Positions 1-10,709 of a stretch of 64,000 nt of DNA are shown here, one piece after another. Position 1 is the first letter of the stretch. Each line of letters begins with the position of its first letter. The notes beneath the pieces are model-generated. The model was not told the DNA's origin, searched no databases, and was given only the letters and a program-made list of their open reading frames with translations. A program made the position numbers and the translations under genes. Source of the stretch: Dimargaris cristalligena (Eukaryota > Kickxellomycota > Dimargaritomycetes > Dimargaritales > Dimargaritaceae); NCBI GenBank assembly GCA_027576995.1, contig JANBQC010000001.1, positions 62,001 through 126,000 on the forward strand, given 5' to 3'.

Positions 1-118
1 GATTGGAGGTATTGCGAGAGAGGGCGGGCGGGGGTGTGCCGGTATCAGAGGCGTCTTCACCCTCGCTACCCCCAAATAAGTCGTCCAGGTGATCGGCGGC
101 TGGTGGAGGGGACGACAT
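1..118 (-). CDS. N-terminus of an acidic protein, possibly Leo1 (PAF1 complex); runs off the left edge
   Basis: A methionine codon at 118 on the minus strand opens 39 codons that stay open to the edge. The peptide starts MSSPPPAADHLDDLFGGSEG and continues acidic and Ser/Pro-rich. Leo1 proteins of the Paf1 elongation complex typically begin with a short acidic stretch containing a D-L-F-G-S-like motif, which DDLFGGSEGE resembles. That is the only basis for the name, since the conserved Leo1 core would lie outside the window. Any nuclear protein with a low-complexity acidic start could look like this. The upstream region (119-2742) is shared with the divergent MscS gene. Confidence 0.4.
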   Translation of the reverse strand, partial: MSSPPPAADHLDDLFGGSEGEDASDTGTPPPALSRNTSN

Positions 119-2742
119 GGTAATGCAAGAACGCGGTCAAAGAGGGCCTGCGGGAAATAAGAAGCTTAATTAGTGAGAAAGTGATACAGACGATTCAGCA
201 ACAGTGGCTATGGTGATAGTGAGAGTGGCCTGGGGCGCATGTGGAAAGTGCAGCTGTGGATGGTAGAAAGGCATCTGAAGTGGACGAGTTGGTGGTTACC
301 CTGGGCTAAAGCACCAATCTTTCTCTAGGTGGCGTAATTTTTTGCTATCCCCTCCCCTCGAAAGAACTCTTATTCCTGGTAAGGCTTTCCAGGTGCAGTA
401 GAAGAACACGGGCAATTCGACCCAAGGTGCCTTCGCCTTTATGGGAGAATGTATTTTAAAAATATTATGGAAGTGCTTCAAAGGTAAAGCTAATTCCAAT
501 AGCCAAAGTGCCAGCAGGCCGCCTAGGGCTATTCAAAGAAGCCGCTCGCATTCCATTATAGGCGACTTGTTTGCTAATACTTGCGATTTCCGCTAACTAA
601 CCAAAGCCCGCTTTTGCAACCTGCGCGGTTAGTCTCTGTTGCCTGTGGATATTGGGATGTAGGCAAACCCAAAGCCGTTGCATATGCCTATGGCGAAGCA
701 TGGACAGAGGAACTAAGCCAACCCAAGCTGGAAGCGACTTCGATGGGCATATTTCTCCGGCCCCATTCTCAGCGAATACTGTCAGTCCCATAGGGTCTAT
801 CTCCAATATTGCCCGGCGGTTACATCTTGGAATGGTCGCCGGGGTGCGGATTATCCTGGAGCAGATTTTACGAAGCCTTTTTTTACCCACCCATGTTGGC
901 AAGTATAAAACCCAAATTTCCCTAAATAAACTACCAATAGGTGAACTCTGTTGTACAACAACCCAGCAGCCACCGCCCAATGTATATATCCCCCCGTGCA
1001 AAACTGGTCAAATATCCAAGTCCCAAGACAAGTCATCTCGAAAGTACAAGTGATACGGCGGCGTAGTACGCCCCTTGGGTCTGTGAGCCAGCTAGGCCTG
1101 TATTGTAACCACGGACAACTTGCACCAAAAAAATATATGCTCAATTCTCGTCAGGGATTCGCTAATGAAATGAACAATAGATGGTAACGAGAGTAACACT
1201 CCTGCAGGCGCTTAATCTGCTATTGTGATTATTGTAGATTTTTTTCGCTTTCATATGCGTAGTTCACTCGCATGGGGACCATTAGGCATAATGGACGTAT
1301 TCGTGTTTGAAAAGTGCACTGCAATGATGGGTTTAACGCCCGGATGCCTTTATTTACCCCCAAGCAAGTCGTAACTGGCAGGCCGATGAAGAGGCATGGG
1401 AGGCCCAAACCCCGAGATGGCATCACTAGCGGGAAAGATGATTTACCATAGCCCAAGGGGTAGATTGAATAGAGGAACCACTGAATATGGAAGGCAACTC
1501 CTTGTTATTAATATACTGCAGTGCGGATCCCTTCCCCTTCAGTGTTCACAGTTTAACCCCAGATGGCGGTCTTGGCATCCATGTCCCCTTTCACTGAGTC
1601 GCTAAATTATCGACCAAGTTTCGCCAAATCAAGTCCGAGACAGCCGATAGTGCACAGGGGGAATGGGAGGGATACCATCGCTTTTCAACTAAGAGAGATT
1701 AGCCTCTGATAACCCGAGCCATTACGGGAACTCGCTTCGGCGACCTAAGGAAAGTGCCCTTTGGTTGGGCACCCGTGCCTGGAGCGAACGCCGGAAGTTC
1801 AAAGTCGATTAAAGGCGACACCCACACACCCCGACATTCACGTCAGTCGCTGTCGCTTGGGCGAGCGATGCCGATTGATAAACCTGAGCGGCTCATCACT
1901 GTCTCTTCCTTTTTCCTCATCGAGCAAACGCAGCGGCGGGAACGGGAGCACAGTGAAACACATCTGTGCTGCCGTTCTTAACGAACTTGCATTACCTAGG
2001 CCGGCCAATCAATGGGCGCGGTTTTGGGAGCCCACCAACCAGTAATCCCCCCAGCCCAGCTGCCAATCACCACAACATCGCCCCCTAGTCTAGTCGTTTG
2101 GTGTGGTTCGGATGAGAAAAAAAGGATCGTCATCTGTAAAACCCAACAGCCACCCCCTCAATGCGCATATACGCTCCGCCTCGTTCCCGGCCGTCTATAT
2201 GCACCCCACTGCCCTATAAATGCCCGGCTAGATCTTCCGCCCTGGTCCCCAAGGCTATTGTATTCCACTAACAACCGGCCACTCCCGCCGCTATTTAAGG
2301 TCCTCTCTATTGCTTACATTTATACATATATATATATCCCGTTCTTTCTTATCTGGTACCCGTACTCTGTAATCCACGAACCGTTCCGGGACCACTCTTC
2401 CCTTGCTTTCCTCCCTTTCCATTTAGTATTGCCCCCGCTTGACTGCAGGCTGCGTTTCCCTTATATTCATACTTGCTGGCCTCCCTTATCCACTTACCAC
2501 ACTCTCTGTCCCTTTGCAAGTGGGCGGTTATCAATTATTGTTCCTGCCGAGTACTCTCTACCGCCTCTGTTCTTTTTTCATTTTCATTTACAGCCGTAGC
2601 TGCCCGTATTTCTACTATACACCCACCCCCTGGCTCCGGAGGCGCTTTATTGTTGAAAACCTGCCCGCCCCCTTTGCCCTCTCTATTCTTATTTTTTGAG
2701 GTGCTAAACCCCTGCACATTTTCTACCCACGCTACTTGAGCT
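119..2742. other. Long divergent spacer between the LEO1-like gene and the MscS gene
   Basis: No gene is recognised in these 2.6 kb. The right part (about 2050-2742) is strongly pyrimidine-rich on the plus strand, as promoters and 5' leaders are elsewhere in this window. It contains TATA-like strings (TATAAAT at 2215-2221, TATTTAAGG near 2292) and a short AT run near 2322-2338. The open frames of 60-195 codons have no recognisable domains and sit in low-complexity sequence. Confidence 0.6.
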
Positions 2743-4965
2743 ATGCTGTCCCAGAATCCGGACAAGAAGGGTTTTGGCCCCCACCCGTCCGACTCCGTTA
2801 TCGAATTAACGGAACACTCCCACAACAAAGAGTTTAACCACCAGGCCGACACCTCCGACGAGGAGGACCATTGCTCCGAGGTGGCTGACGACGATCGGAC
2901 CGAGGCTGATGTCAAGACAAGTGTCGGTAGTACCCGCGCCTGGTGGCGTCTTCACCCTTTACTGCGTGCTTTTGTTCTTATCGTTACGGTAGGGGGGGTG
3001 CTGGCCACTCCCGCCATCGTGGTTGGCGTCCTAAACGGCAGGGACAGAATCAAGCTTAGTCTGAGCGACCCCACCGCCGAATTCTATGAGGAAATCACCG
3101 TGGTTCGCTGGTTCCTGTGGTGTACCCTTGTTTGGGTGTTTGGTGTTTTGATTTTCCACCTGGTGGTGAGTATTCCCTCCCTGGTAGTCAGCTTGGCCAA
3201 AGCACTGACCGGCCACTGCTCTGAAAAGGTTCGCAACAACCTCGAGTACTTCTCGGCCGCCAGTATGTACACCAAAATTACCCTCACCGCCATGGTGGCC
3301 CTGATATGCTTTTCCATCGTGTTTCCCAACGCCCGACCCACCATGGAAAATAACCCCGAAAAATGGTGCGTCGACGTTTTCAATGTCATTGCCTGTATTT
3401 TCATCGCCAGTGCCGTGCTGTTCATCGAAAAGGTGCTCTTGCAAATGATTGCTACCCGCTTCCACCGTACCGCCTATAAGGAGCGCCTCCGGGACCTTAA
3501 GTACGGCCTGTGGGTTATCGATACTCTGGACGGCGCCCGTCGCCAGGGCCAGGAAGCCGCCACTTTCGCCACCCCATTCGCCTGGGCCCGCCGCAATAAC
3601 CAGGGTTCCACCGCCGACTTCTTCAGTCCTGGTTCCGGTAACCGGTCGCGCGCTGGTAGCTCGGCCAATCCCAACGGGGACGAGCCCAAGTCCGCCCCCG
3701 GTCTTATCCAGCCCTTCAATATGATTGCCAACACCGTTAAGAATGTTGGTAAGCAGGCCGTTAACGCCGACGTGGATATCAACTCCAACTCCCGCGCCCG
3801 TAAGTTGGCAAACAAGCTCTTCGATGCTCTGCAGGGCACCCGTGACTACCTCACTATGCGCGACTTTATCCCCTACTTCAATACCCAGAAGGACGCCCAA
3901 AAGGCCTTTGCTCTATTCGACAAGGACGGCAACGGCGACGTCACCAAGAAGGAGATGCGCGACCGCATCATCGCCACCTACAAGGAACGCCGCGCTTTGA
4001 ATGCGTCGCTGCGGGATATGTCCCAAATTGTCGGCAAGCTGGACAAGATTCTCGTGGTCATCTCTGTGGTCCTTATTGCCATTTTCTGTTCCATGGTTTT
4101 CGGGCAGAGCCCCGCCGCCAGCCTCGTCTCCTTTGGCACCTTGTTCGTGGCCTGGTCCTTTATCTTCGGGGGTACTCTCAAGAATATGTTCGAGTGCCTC
4201 ATTTTCCTCTTCATTACCCACCCCTACGACGCAGGCGACCAGGTGGTGGTCAACGGGGTCACCATGACCGTTGCCAAAGTGCGAGTCCTGAGTACAGTTT
4301 TCACCCGTGGTGATGGGCAATATGTGTGCGCACCCAACATCACCTTGCTCGGCCTGTTCATCAACAATCTGCGGCGCTCTCCCCCTCAAAATGAGACCGT
4401 CGTCATGAATTTCGACTTCTACACCCCCGAAGCCAAACTGTACCAACTTAAAGATCGCCTGAACCAATTGCTGGACCAATACCCTCGTATTTTTGTCCCT
4501 GGGGTTGGCTTCTCCCTGGATAATATCTTGGACGCCAATAAGCTGGTGGTCAACCTTTCGTTGAATTACAAGTCTAACTGGCAGAACGGCGGCCCGCGCG
4601 CCGAGGGACGTAATAAGTTCATGATGTGCCTGCGCAACGCTATGATTGAACTGAACATCAAGTGCCACGGACTCGTACAACCTGTGCAGTTTAATAGCCC
4701 CCCCCCACGCTACGATGATCTGCCGGGCGACTTCCCCTCGTCTCACAACGGCCATGGTGGTTCGTACGAACCCCCTCGGCCCCACCGCTCTAATACCGAA
4801 GATGACGACACTCTGCACCGGAGTGGCTCGACCATGTATGACCGCCAACCCGCGGGTGGCGTACCTTCCACTAGCGGTATGGGCAACCAGGCCCACAACC
4901 AAATGGCCGATAATGTCGCTGCCGCGTCCACTGGGTTGATTGCAGCCAACATGATGGGTTTCTAA
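2743..4965 (+). CDS. MscS-family mechanosensitive ion channel with EF-hand (Msy1/Msy2-like)
   Basis: This 740-residue intronless gene encodes a small-conductance mechanosensitive channel of the fungal Msy1/Msy2 type, which acts in ER or internal membranes in hypo-osmotic response. The N-terminus (1-65) is acidic and soluble. Hydrophobic segments follow at about 73-97, 119-150, 178-195 and 211-238. A basic linker leads to one EF-hand, with a loop at 393-404 carrying D393, D395, N397, D399, T401 and E404, the canonical calcium ligands. Two further hydrophobic segments (about 434-453 and 459-490) are the MscS pore region, followed by the beta domain (497-570) and an alpha/beta C-terminal domain. 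The tail after 660 is Pro/Ser/His-rich. EF-hand directly before the MscS core is the known eukaryotic arrangement. A pyrimidine-rich leader precedes the ATG. Confidence 0.93.
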   Translation: MLSQNPDKKGFGPHPSDSVIELTEHSHNKEFNHQADTSDEEDHCSEVADDDRTEADVKTSVGSTRAWWRLHPLLRAFVLIVTVGGVLATPAIVVGVLNGRDRIKLSLSDPTAEFYEEITVVRWFLWCTLVWVFGVLIFHLVVSIPSLVVSLAKALTGHCSEKVRNNLEYFSAASMYTKITLTAMVALICFSIVFPNARPTMENNPEKWCVDVFNVIACIFIASAVLFIEKVLLQMIATRFHRTAYKERLRDLKYGLWVIDTLDGARRQGQEAATFATPFAWARRNNQGSTADFFSPGSGNRSRAGSSANPNGDEPKSAPGLIQPFNMIANTVKNVGKQAVNADVDINSNSRARKLANKLFDALQGTRDYLTMRDFIPYFNTQKDAQKAFALFDKDGNGDVTKKEMRDRIIATYKERRALNASLRDMSQIVGKLDKILVVISVVLIAIFCSMVFGQSPAASLVSFGTLFVAWSFIFGGTLKNMFECLIFLFITHPYDAGDQVVVNGVTMTVAKVRVLSTVFTRGDGQYVCAPNITLLGLFINNLRRSPPQNETVVMNFDFYTPEAKLYQLKDRLNQLLDQYPRIFVPGVGFSLDNILDANKLVVNLSLNYKSNWQNGGPRAEGRNKFMMCLRNAMIELNIKCHGLVQPVQFNSPPPRYDDLPGDFPSSHNGHGGSYEPPRPHRSNTEDDDTLHRSGSTMYDRQPAGGVPSTSGMGNQAHNQMADNVAAASTGLIAANMMGF

Positions 4966-5938
4966 TGATGTAACTATCGTCATGAGTCGACTCTCCCCCC
5001 CCTGCTGGTCCCGCTCTCATTACAATTTATAGTCACCCTCCGCATGTTTACAGGAGGCCAGGGTCGATTTACTTTTTTTTTCCGGTGTACTTCCAGTTCA
5101 TCTTGCTTTATCATGTTTTATCGATACCCCTTCGGCACTCACTCGTTGGTGGGTAGTATCACTGCGAGTGGGGTACCCTCCGACTAGTTCGGATGGGGGT
5201 GAGGGGCCCCACCCTAATCGCCGACGATCTACTGTCTGATTACCATTTGCTGTTATTTCTATCTGACACCACACTGTGCAGTTCAAAACATATTGTATTT
5301 ACTATCATTACTTATCCGATGGCTTTGCCTAAATAAGTGCGTATACCATTAATCTATTATCTCTATACATAGCGAATTCTCCGGCGAAAAGTTTATGCCA
5401 ATCAAATCTAGTTTCCATATAGTTTTAAGAAGAAAGGGATTGTCATTGAATGAGTTTACCCCAATGGAGAGGATCCTGGTGACTGGACATCATGTAGTCA
5501 TTTACGTGCTTACAGATTAATTACTAGGCCTCGTCCAACCCCTAATGGGTGGGGAACTCCAAACTAATAAATAAGTATTGCAATGACATCATTATAGACA
5601 GACGGTAAATGTTAATCTTCCTTTGGCTCAATACCCTATTGCACACGAGCTGCCATTGCCCCTGATTTATTATTACTCCCGCTCGCACATACATGACTCG
5701 TGTCTATACATCTCCTATAGAAAGGCTGTGTTTAAATCCATTTATTGTACATTAATATCGGTCAACGCGCAGTGCGTGGAAAGGCCATGGGATAGGGGGA
5801 GGAACCAGCCGACTGGCTAATCAGATTACAGTTAATTACGGTTCATCGCCATTGATGTCATTATAGGGTGAGCCTGGGTGTTTCTCTCCCACGGCACAGT
5901 CTTGAGGCGACAAGAAAGACGGCCCTTTGGTTCGAGAC
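4966..5938. other. Convergent spacer between the MscS channel and PEX10
   Basis: This is AT-richer than the flanking genes and should hold the 3' ends of two convergent transcripts. One 65-codon plus frame (5623-5820) has no recognisable feature. I see no RNA gene or repeat. Confidence 0.6.
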
Positions 5939-8411
5939 CTAATAGTTGTAAACTCGCACGATTTTGGTGATATCGACGGTCTGTCGACAGAGGGGGCATT
6001 CGCGCTACAGAAAAATAGGGAGGAGGGATGGTAAGAGGCGCGGCAGGACAGTCCAGAAACCGGGTAAAGAGCCATTAGTTTTACTAGTCGGGTTCTAAAA
6101 GGAGAACGACCCAATAGACACGACACGGGTTAACCTGGATATGGAGAGGGGGTGTAAGGTTACCTTGTTGTTGCACCACTCAAAAATGCAGGTCCAGCAG
6201 AAGAGATGTCCACATAAGGTGGCGGCCGTTTCAGTTCGAGTGGAGAGGCACAGCATGCATTTTTCCGTGGTGGTCGCGGGGGAGCTGGTGGAGTCGGGTC
6301 CTTGGGTGAGATCCGACCAGGAGGCTTTTGGGTCTTCGTGACTATGCAGATGGGGAAGATTTGTGGAGAAAATCGTGAATTAGCGGATATTCGATTGAGG
6401 GGAAGCCAGGTGGACAACAGGGCAAGTCTTAGGCATCTCCCTATTTCAGTAGGATAATATCCTCGCCACTTAAACCGTTCTCTGTCGCACAAGACAAGGG
6501 TGAGCATTATTACCTATGGGAAGAGGTTTCTTCCTGGGACTTTTCGGCCACGGCGTCTTTGATTGCGAACCCCAGTTTAACGGCTAATTGGATAAGAAGA
6601 AGCAGACCAAGAATTTCGTAGCCGACACGAATTTCATTGGGGCTGATTTTCCGGGTGGTAATCTAAAAATACATCATGCGAAGATGGGGGGTAATGATAA
6701 TAATAAAAACCAAATGCCGTGAATAAGGTATTCCCAAGCGAGGCCGAGTTAAATTCTTAGTGGACGTTTACATTCATTGGAGGGCCTCCTATAGTGCAGG
6801 TTTCCAGGCCGAGAAAAGGAATCTAGTTGGTTGGTGCGGTCGGAACCAAACTTACATAGCGAATGCCCAATAAGCGCTTAGACAGATGGTAGTAGGATCC
6901 CGCGAAGTAAAAAATCATCAAGTGGATAATGGTGAAATTATCTATGAGCGCCGCGCGCACCTGGGGGGCTGTTAAGATGTCCAGGAATCGACTCAACCGG
7001 TCACTTATTCCTGCTCCCAATCGGTCTGAACTTTTTTCGTCTGTGAGTTGTTGGATAAATAAGAAGCACATGTGGATGGTATAAACCCGCGTGTCGCCCG
7101 GTTCAGTGGGGGTTCGTTGGGGCTGATTAGTCGAAAAATGGACGGCTAATGAGGGGCCGGTCAGTTGCCAGTGCAGCTATGTGACCAAGACGGGGGGCAA
7201 TCGTGAAGGAATAAAGCCCTAGTGGAAGCACAGCCAAGACTTACCCAGTGTTCGGAAAGACTTGTTAGTCGATCCCCTTTGGCGCCAACGTTGGATGGAG
7301 CGGTTCAATAAATCCGGGCCCAGGGTATGGATAGCTACTAGGGCCGTTCGTCGCTGGGATGAGCCCGGCGGACAAGTTAAAAAATATCATGTGATTTAGG
7401 ATGTTGGTTAAGACGAGGAGGGTTGGTATAGATGGCCAATGGCACGCAGTTGGGTATTAAGCAGACCGCCTTGACGAGAACCTCGGTTAGGCCAAAATAG
7501 ATAATACACTCTGGTAATGAGATGATTAAGAATAAGATTGGGATTGATGAGGCCTAATACTAAATAATAATAATAAAATATATATCTGAGTAGTTGGGAC
7601 TTACCAAGAGGCTGGGGTAGGTTTGGGTCAATTCGCTGGACTGCATGATACTACAGTACTCCTCTCCTAGTGTCTGGGAGCCTGAACCCATCGGCGCGAG
7701 TATTAACCAAGAATCAAGGAGAACATGGCAAATAACATTAATAATAATTTGTGAAACGACGGGTGCGATGGGAATCTTATCAGCTAGATTGGACTGGATG
7801 TGTCACTGGCCTAGGCCAAGGAGAACCGTATACAAGAAGGCTGGTCGGTAAATAGAAAGGTATAATTAGCGAACGGGAGCCAGGAGGCATCGTACTTACC
7901 TCGAATAGTGGTCGTTGCAAAATACAGCAGCTGAGCTCCAGCTCGGATTAGTTTTTGATTTAGAGCCACAAACCGGGCGCCTAAAAGGGACAATCGAAGA
8001 CAGTCGGGGAGGGTTAGCGGGGCTCTATCACCGACTCTGGTTCAGGAGTATGGTGTAAAAGATGATGTCTATTATAGACGCGACTTACCGAGATGCTGCT
8101 GGGCGACATTTTTAAACTGTTCGGTTAGAACGTGCAGGTAGTGCAAGTCCTTCTGGTTGGCACGAACTGGGGAGGGGTTAGGTGCATTAAAAAGGTGGTA
8201 AGTGGAGGGCCAGTTCGGGTCGAGAAGTTTGGAGGGTCTCGGACAGCAGGGGTATGTACCAACAACTCTCGTGAAGCGACTTACTGATATCCGGTTGAGA
8301 GCCGCTATTCCAATGCGGCTGGAGTGAATTCAGAAGCTGGCGCTGGGCGGAGGCTGAGGCACTACTGTTACTATTACTAGTACTAGTACTAGTATTGGAG
8401 GTGGACGCCAT
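5939..8411 (-). CDS. PEX10: Peroxin-10, RING-type E3 ubiquitin ligase of the peroxisome import machinery (nine exons)
   Basis: The model joins nine exons on the minus strand: 8411-8285, 8166-8089, 7980-7900, 7681-7605, 7353-7245, 7040-6856, 6662-6514, 6341-6164 and 6004-5939. They total 1050 nt and 349 residues, and every junction has GT-AG sites with matching phase. Pex10 forms the membrane RING complex with Pex2 and Pex12 that ubiquitinates the Pex5 receptor. Seen in order: a Ser/Thr/Asn-rich start; the conserved RANQKD segment near 44; a TLGEEY motif near 99; the membrane region ending YYHLSKRLLGIRY near 207-219; and a C-terminal C3HC4 RING with C297, C300, C312, H314, C317, C320, C331 and C334. 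The last zinc-ligand pair (ECPLCRQ) is supplied only by the 66-nt final exon. The gene is head to head with URA5. The exon boundaries are inferred. Confidence 0.93.
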
Positions 8412-9019
8412 GGTGGGGTAGCTCTCTAGCAGTTTGTCGGGGGTACGAGGGGTGGTGTTCGTTAGTGGAAGCGTAGAAAGAGGCAGAAGGGCCAAGCATG
8501 CACAACAGGTCAGTAGAGAGAAAGGCAACGACTATTTTCCAAGTATCGGTTAGGGCAATTCCTTTAACACACTGTCAACCAATTTCCTTGGGCCAGCCTG
8601 GCGCGTGATTTTCCATAGTATGGTATAGTAGGTAGTGGTGAGTGGTATTATATAGAGTATAGCATATAGCATGACGGGCAGGAAATTATGTGGAAGGTGG
8701 TGGTAGTGAGTGGTGGGGAATAGCAGTCACGTGTAATTCCACCTCAGTGCCAGGCTGGCTGGGAGGCCTGGTTTCATATCGCCACCATAAATATATGAAA
8801 GGGCTCATTGAAACCCCTAAGCGGTCCAGCTAGCTAGTGCTAGTGGTAGTAGTGGTATGCGAAACAGAGGGGGACTGCCTCCGTTAGCATGTCCAGCACC
8901 ACCCCCCTCGTTTCTCTCCTACGGCTCTTTGCTTCCCCGCTATTGTCTATTTCCCGCTTACCCTCTTTTCTCGCATAGCTGAACCTCTTTATTACTAACA
9001 ACACCTACCCTCAACCGCC
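8412..9019. promoter_or_regulatory. Divergent promoter between PEX10 and URA5
   Basis: Two start codons facing away from each other are separated by about 610 nt. The segment holds short TAG/TGG-rich repeats near 8620-8710, a CACGTG palindrome at 8728-8733 and a TATA-like CATAAATATATG near 8785. A pyrimidine-rich run leads into the URA5 ATG. Function is inferred from position. Confidence 0.55.
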
Positions 9020-9676
9020 ATGGCCGACATCAAAGAATACGAGACTCGCTTCATCGAGTTCGCCATGTCCCATAAGGTCCTCAAGTTCGGCCAGTTCACT
9101 CTCAAGTCGGGCCGCCAGAGCCCCTACTTTTTCAACGCCGGCGAGTTTAACACCGGGGCGGCCCTCAGTGAGCTCGGTGGGTACTATGCCGCTGCTATCC
9201 AAGACAGCCAACTCCAGCTCGACGTCCTGTTCGGGCCGGCCTATAAGGGCATTCCCCTGGTGACGAGCACCGCCATCGCCATGTACAGCCAGTTCCAGCG
9301 CGACTTGCCATACGCCTTCAACCGCAAGGAGGCCAAGGACCATGGCGAGGGCGGCACCATTGTCGGGGCCCCCCTGCGCGGCAAGGTATTGATTGTGGAC
9401 GATGTGATCACCGCCGGTACGGCCATCCGGGAGAGCGTCAAGATTATCCAGGCCCTGGGCGCGGAGCCCGTGGGCGTGGTGGTCGCCATTGACCGCCAGG
9501 AAAAGGGGCGTGGTGAACTATCCTCGATTCAAGAGTTCGAGCAGGAGTTTGGCATCCCCGTGAAAGCCGTGATTACCCTCGACAAGATTATGATGTACCT
9601 CGGTACCAACGAGCAGTACTCCCACCTGCTGACCGACATGGAGGTCTACCGTGAGCAATATGCCGCCCGTTACTGA
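9020..9676 (+). CDS. URA5: Orotate phosphoribosyltransferase
   Basis: This intronless 218-residue protein converts orotate plus PRPP to orotidine 5'-monophosphate and pyrophosphate, the fifth step of de novo pyrimidine synthesis in the cytosol. The PRPP-binding signature VLIVDDVITAGTA is at 123-135. The mobile catalytic loop with K103, K106 and H108 lies at about 101-112, and the N-terminal FTLKSGRQSPYFF segment (26-38) is characteristic of the family. Length matches fungal Ura5/Ura10. Being a separate enzyme rather than the animal fusion with OMP decarboxylase fits a fungus. The ATG at 9020 sits in a pyrimidine-rich leader and gives a full-length start. Confidence 0.98.
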   Translation: MADIKEYETRFIEFAMSHKVLKFGQFTLKSGRQSPYFFNAGEFNTGAALSELGGYYAAAIQDSQLQLDVLFGPAYKGIPLVTSTAIAMYSQFQRDLPYAFNRKEAKDHGEGGTIVGAPLRGKVLIVDDVITAGTAIRESVKIIQALGAEPVGVVVAIDRQEKGRGELSSIQEFEQEFGIPVKAVITLDKIMMYLGTNEQYSHLLTDMEVYREQYAARY

Positions 9677-10085
9677 GGCCTGTCTATAGTGTCGCTCCGT
9701 TTAGTGAGACCCCCACACCGAACCCCCTGCACCATCATTTCAATGTGAACGGTTTAAATCAACGTGTGTGCCAACGCACTCCCCAATAATACTAAATTGT
9801 CGCTAAGTCCAGTGGTTGGTATTAAACTTGTATATTATAGTACGGATAGACATGGAGAAGTGTGTCCTTGGGGAAGGTTTTGATAAAGTGATTGGGTGTA
9901 GGTTAACTAACGAAAAATATATTCAAATGGGCCTTGGTCTTGAAACAAGGTCAAGGACGGAGGTACCGATGGAACATAAATGAGCAAAGGGAAGGATACT
10001 ATGGGCAACAACACAGGTAAATATTTAAACTCGTCTCCTCCTAATTTATGGGTGAAGGGGGAAGTAATCCCGGAAGGCGGGGACT
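9677..10085. other. Convergent spacer between URA5 and PAM17
   Basis: About 410 nt of AT-rich sequence holding the two 3' ends. No gene, RNA or repeat is recognised. Confidence 0.6.
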
Positions 10086-10709
10086 CTAAGACTCACTACC
10101 GAGATGGAACTGGGCCTTTTGCTGGTGGGCGCGCTGCTTGCGCAGCCATTTCCGATAATCCGCCAACGAGTTGATTTTCTCGCCGTAGAAATCGGGGATA
10201 GGGTTACGGAACGAGTGCTGCGAAGGGTCAGCCCGGTTCTGTACGATATGCTTGTAGAATTCAACATCCTTGGATTCCATGCGCTTAGACCACTGGCGGT
10301 GCGAGAGTTTCCAGAGCCCCCCGCCAAACACCGGGCCGAGGAGGAAGCCGGCCAAACCGCAGCCCACCATGCCGATGCCGTAAACCAGGATGGGGTCGAA
10401 GCCAAAGATCATGGCCGTGGGGTCGATTTCCTGGTCCAAGAAGTAGAGGCCCCCGATGGACAGAGTAGATAGGGTCGAGGGTACGATGGCCATGCGCTCC
10501 ACCAGGCGACGGTTGCGGCGCATTTTAAAAAACTGGTCCCAAGTCAGGTCAGTTGCAGGGTCGGTTTGGGTCTGAGTTTGGGTTTGGGGGCTAGGAGGGG
10601 TAGTTGAAGCTGCGGAATGGAGGGTCGGGCCGGTGGCGATCAAACGCGGTAGCAGCTGACGGCCGACAGCCAGCGAGGCGGCTTGTTTAGCGAATAGGAC
10701 TGACGACAT
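10086..10709 (-). CDS. PAM17: Pam17, subunit of the mitochondrial presequence translocase-associated import motor
   Basis: Starting at 10709 this gives 207 residues. Pam17 is an inner-membrane protein that helps organise the Tim44/Hsp70 import motor at the TIM23 channel. The conserved core begins with LTWDQFFKMRRNRR. Two membrane segments follow, one around AIVPSTLSTLSIGGLYFL and one around the GFDPILVYGIGMVGCGLAG stretch. The family C-terminal block NPIPDFYGEKINSLADYRKW comes after. I chose the inner ATG because MSSVLFAKQAASLAVGRQLL is a typical basic, amphipathic mitochondrial presequence. An in-frame upstream ATG at 10796 would add 29 residues with a nine-leucine run (see findings). The gene is head to head with NDUFA5, another mitochondrial gene. 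Confidence 0.95.
   Translation of the reverse strand: MSSVLFAKQAASLAVGRQLLPRLIATGPTLHSAASTTPPSPQTQTQTQTDPATDLTWDQFFKMRRNRRLVERMAIVPSTLSTLSIGGLYFLDQEIDPTAMIFGFDPILVYGIGMVGCGLAGFLLGPVFGGGLWKLSHRQWSKRMESKDVEFYKHIVQNRADPSQHSFRNPIPDFYGEKINSLADYRKWLRKQRAHQQKAQFHLGSES

Noticed and set aside
2012..2599. 195-codon plus frame upstream of the MscS gene
   Set aside because: It is a reading of a pyrimidine-rich promoter/leader, giving Pro/Leu/Phe/Tyr-rich sequence without domains.
6010..6126. Apparent RING end CLLGRS in PEX10 with a cysteine replaced by glycine
   Set aside because: It lies in the last intron. The true final exon at 6004-5939 gives the intact ECPLCRQ with matching phase.
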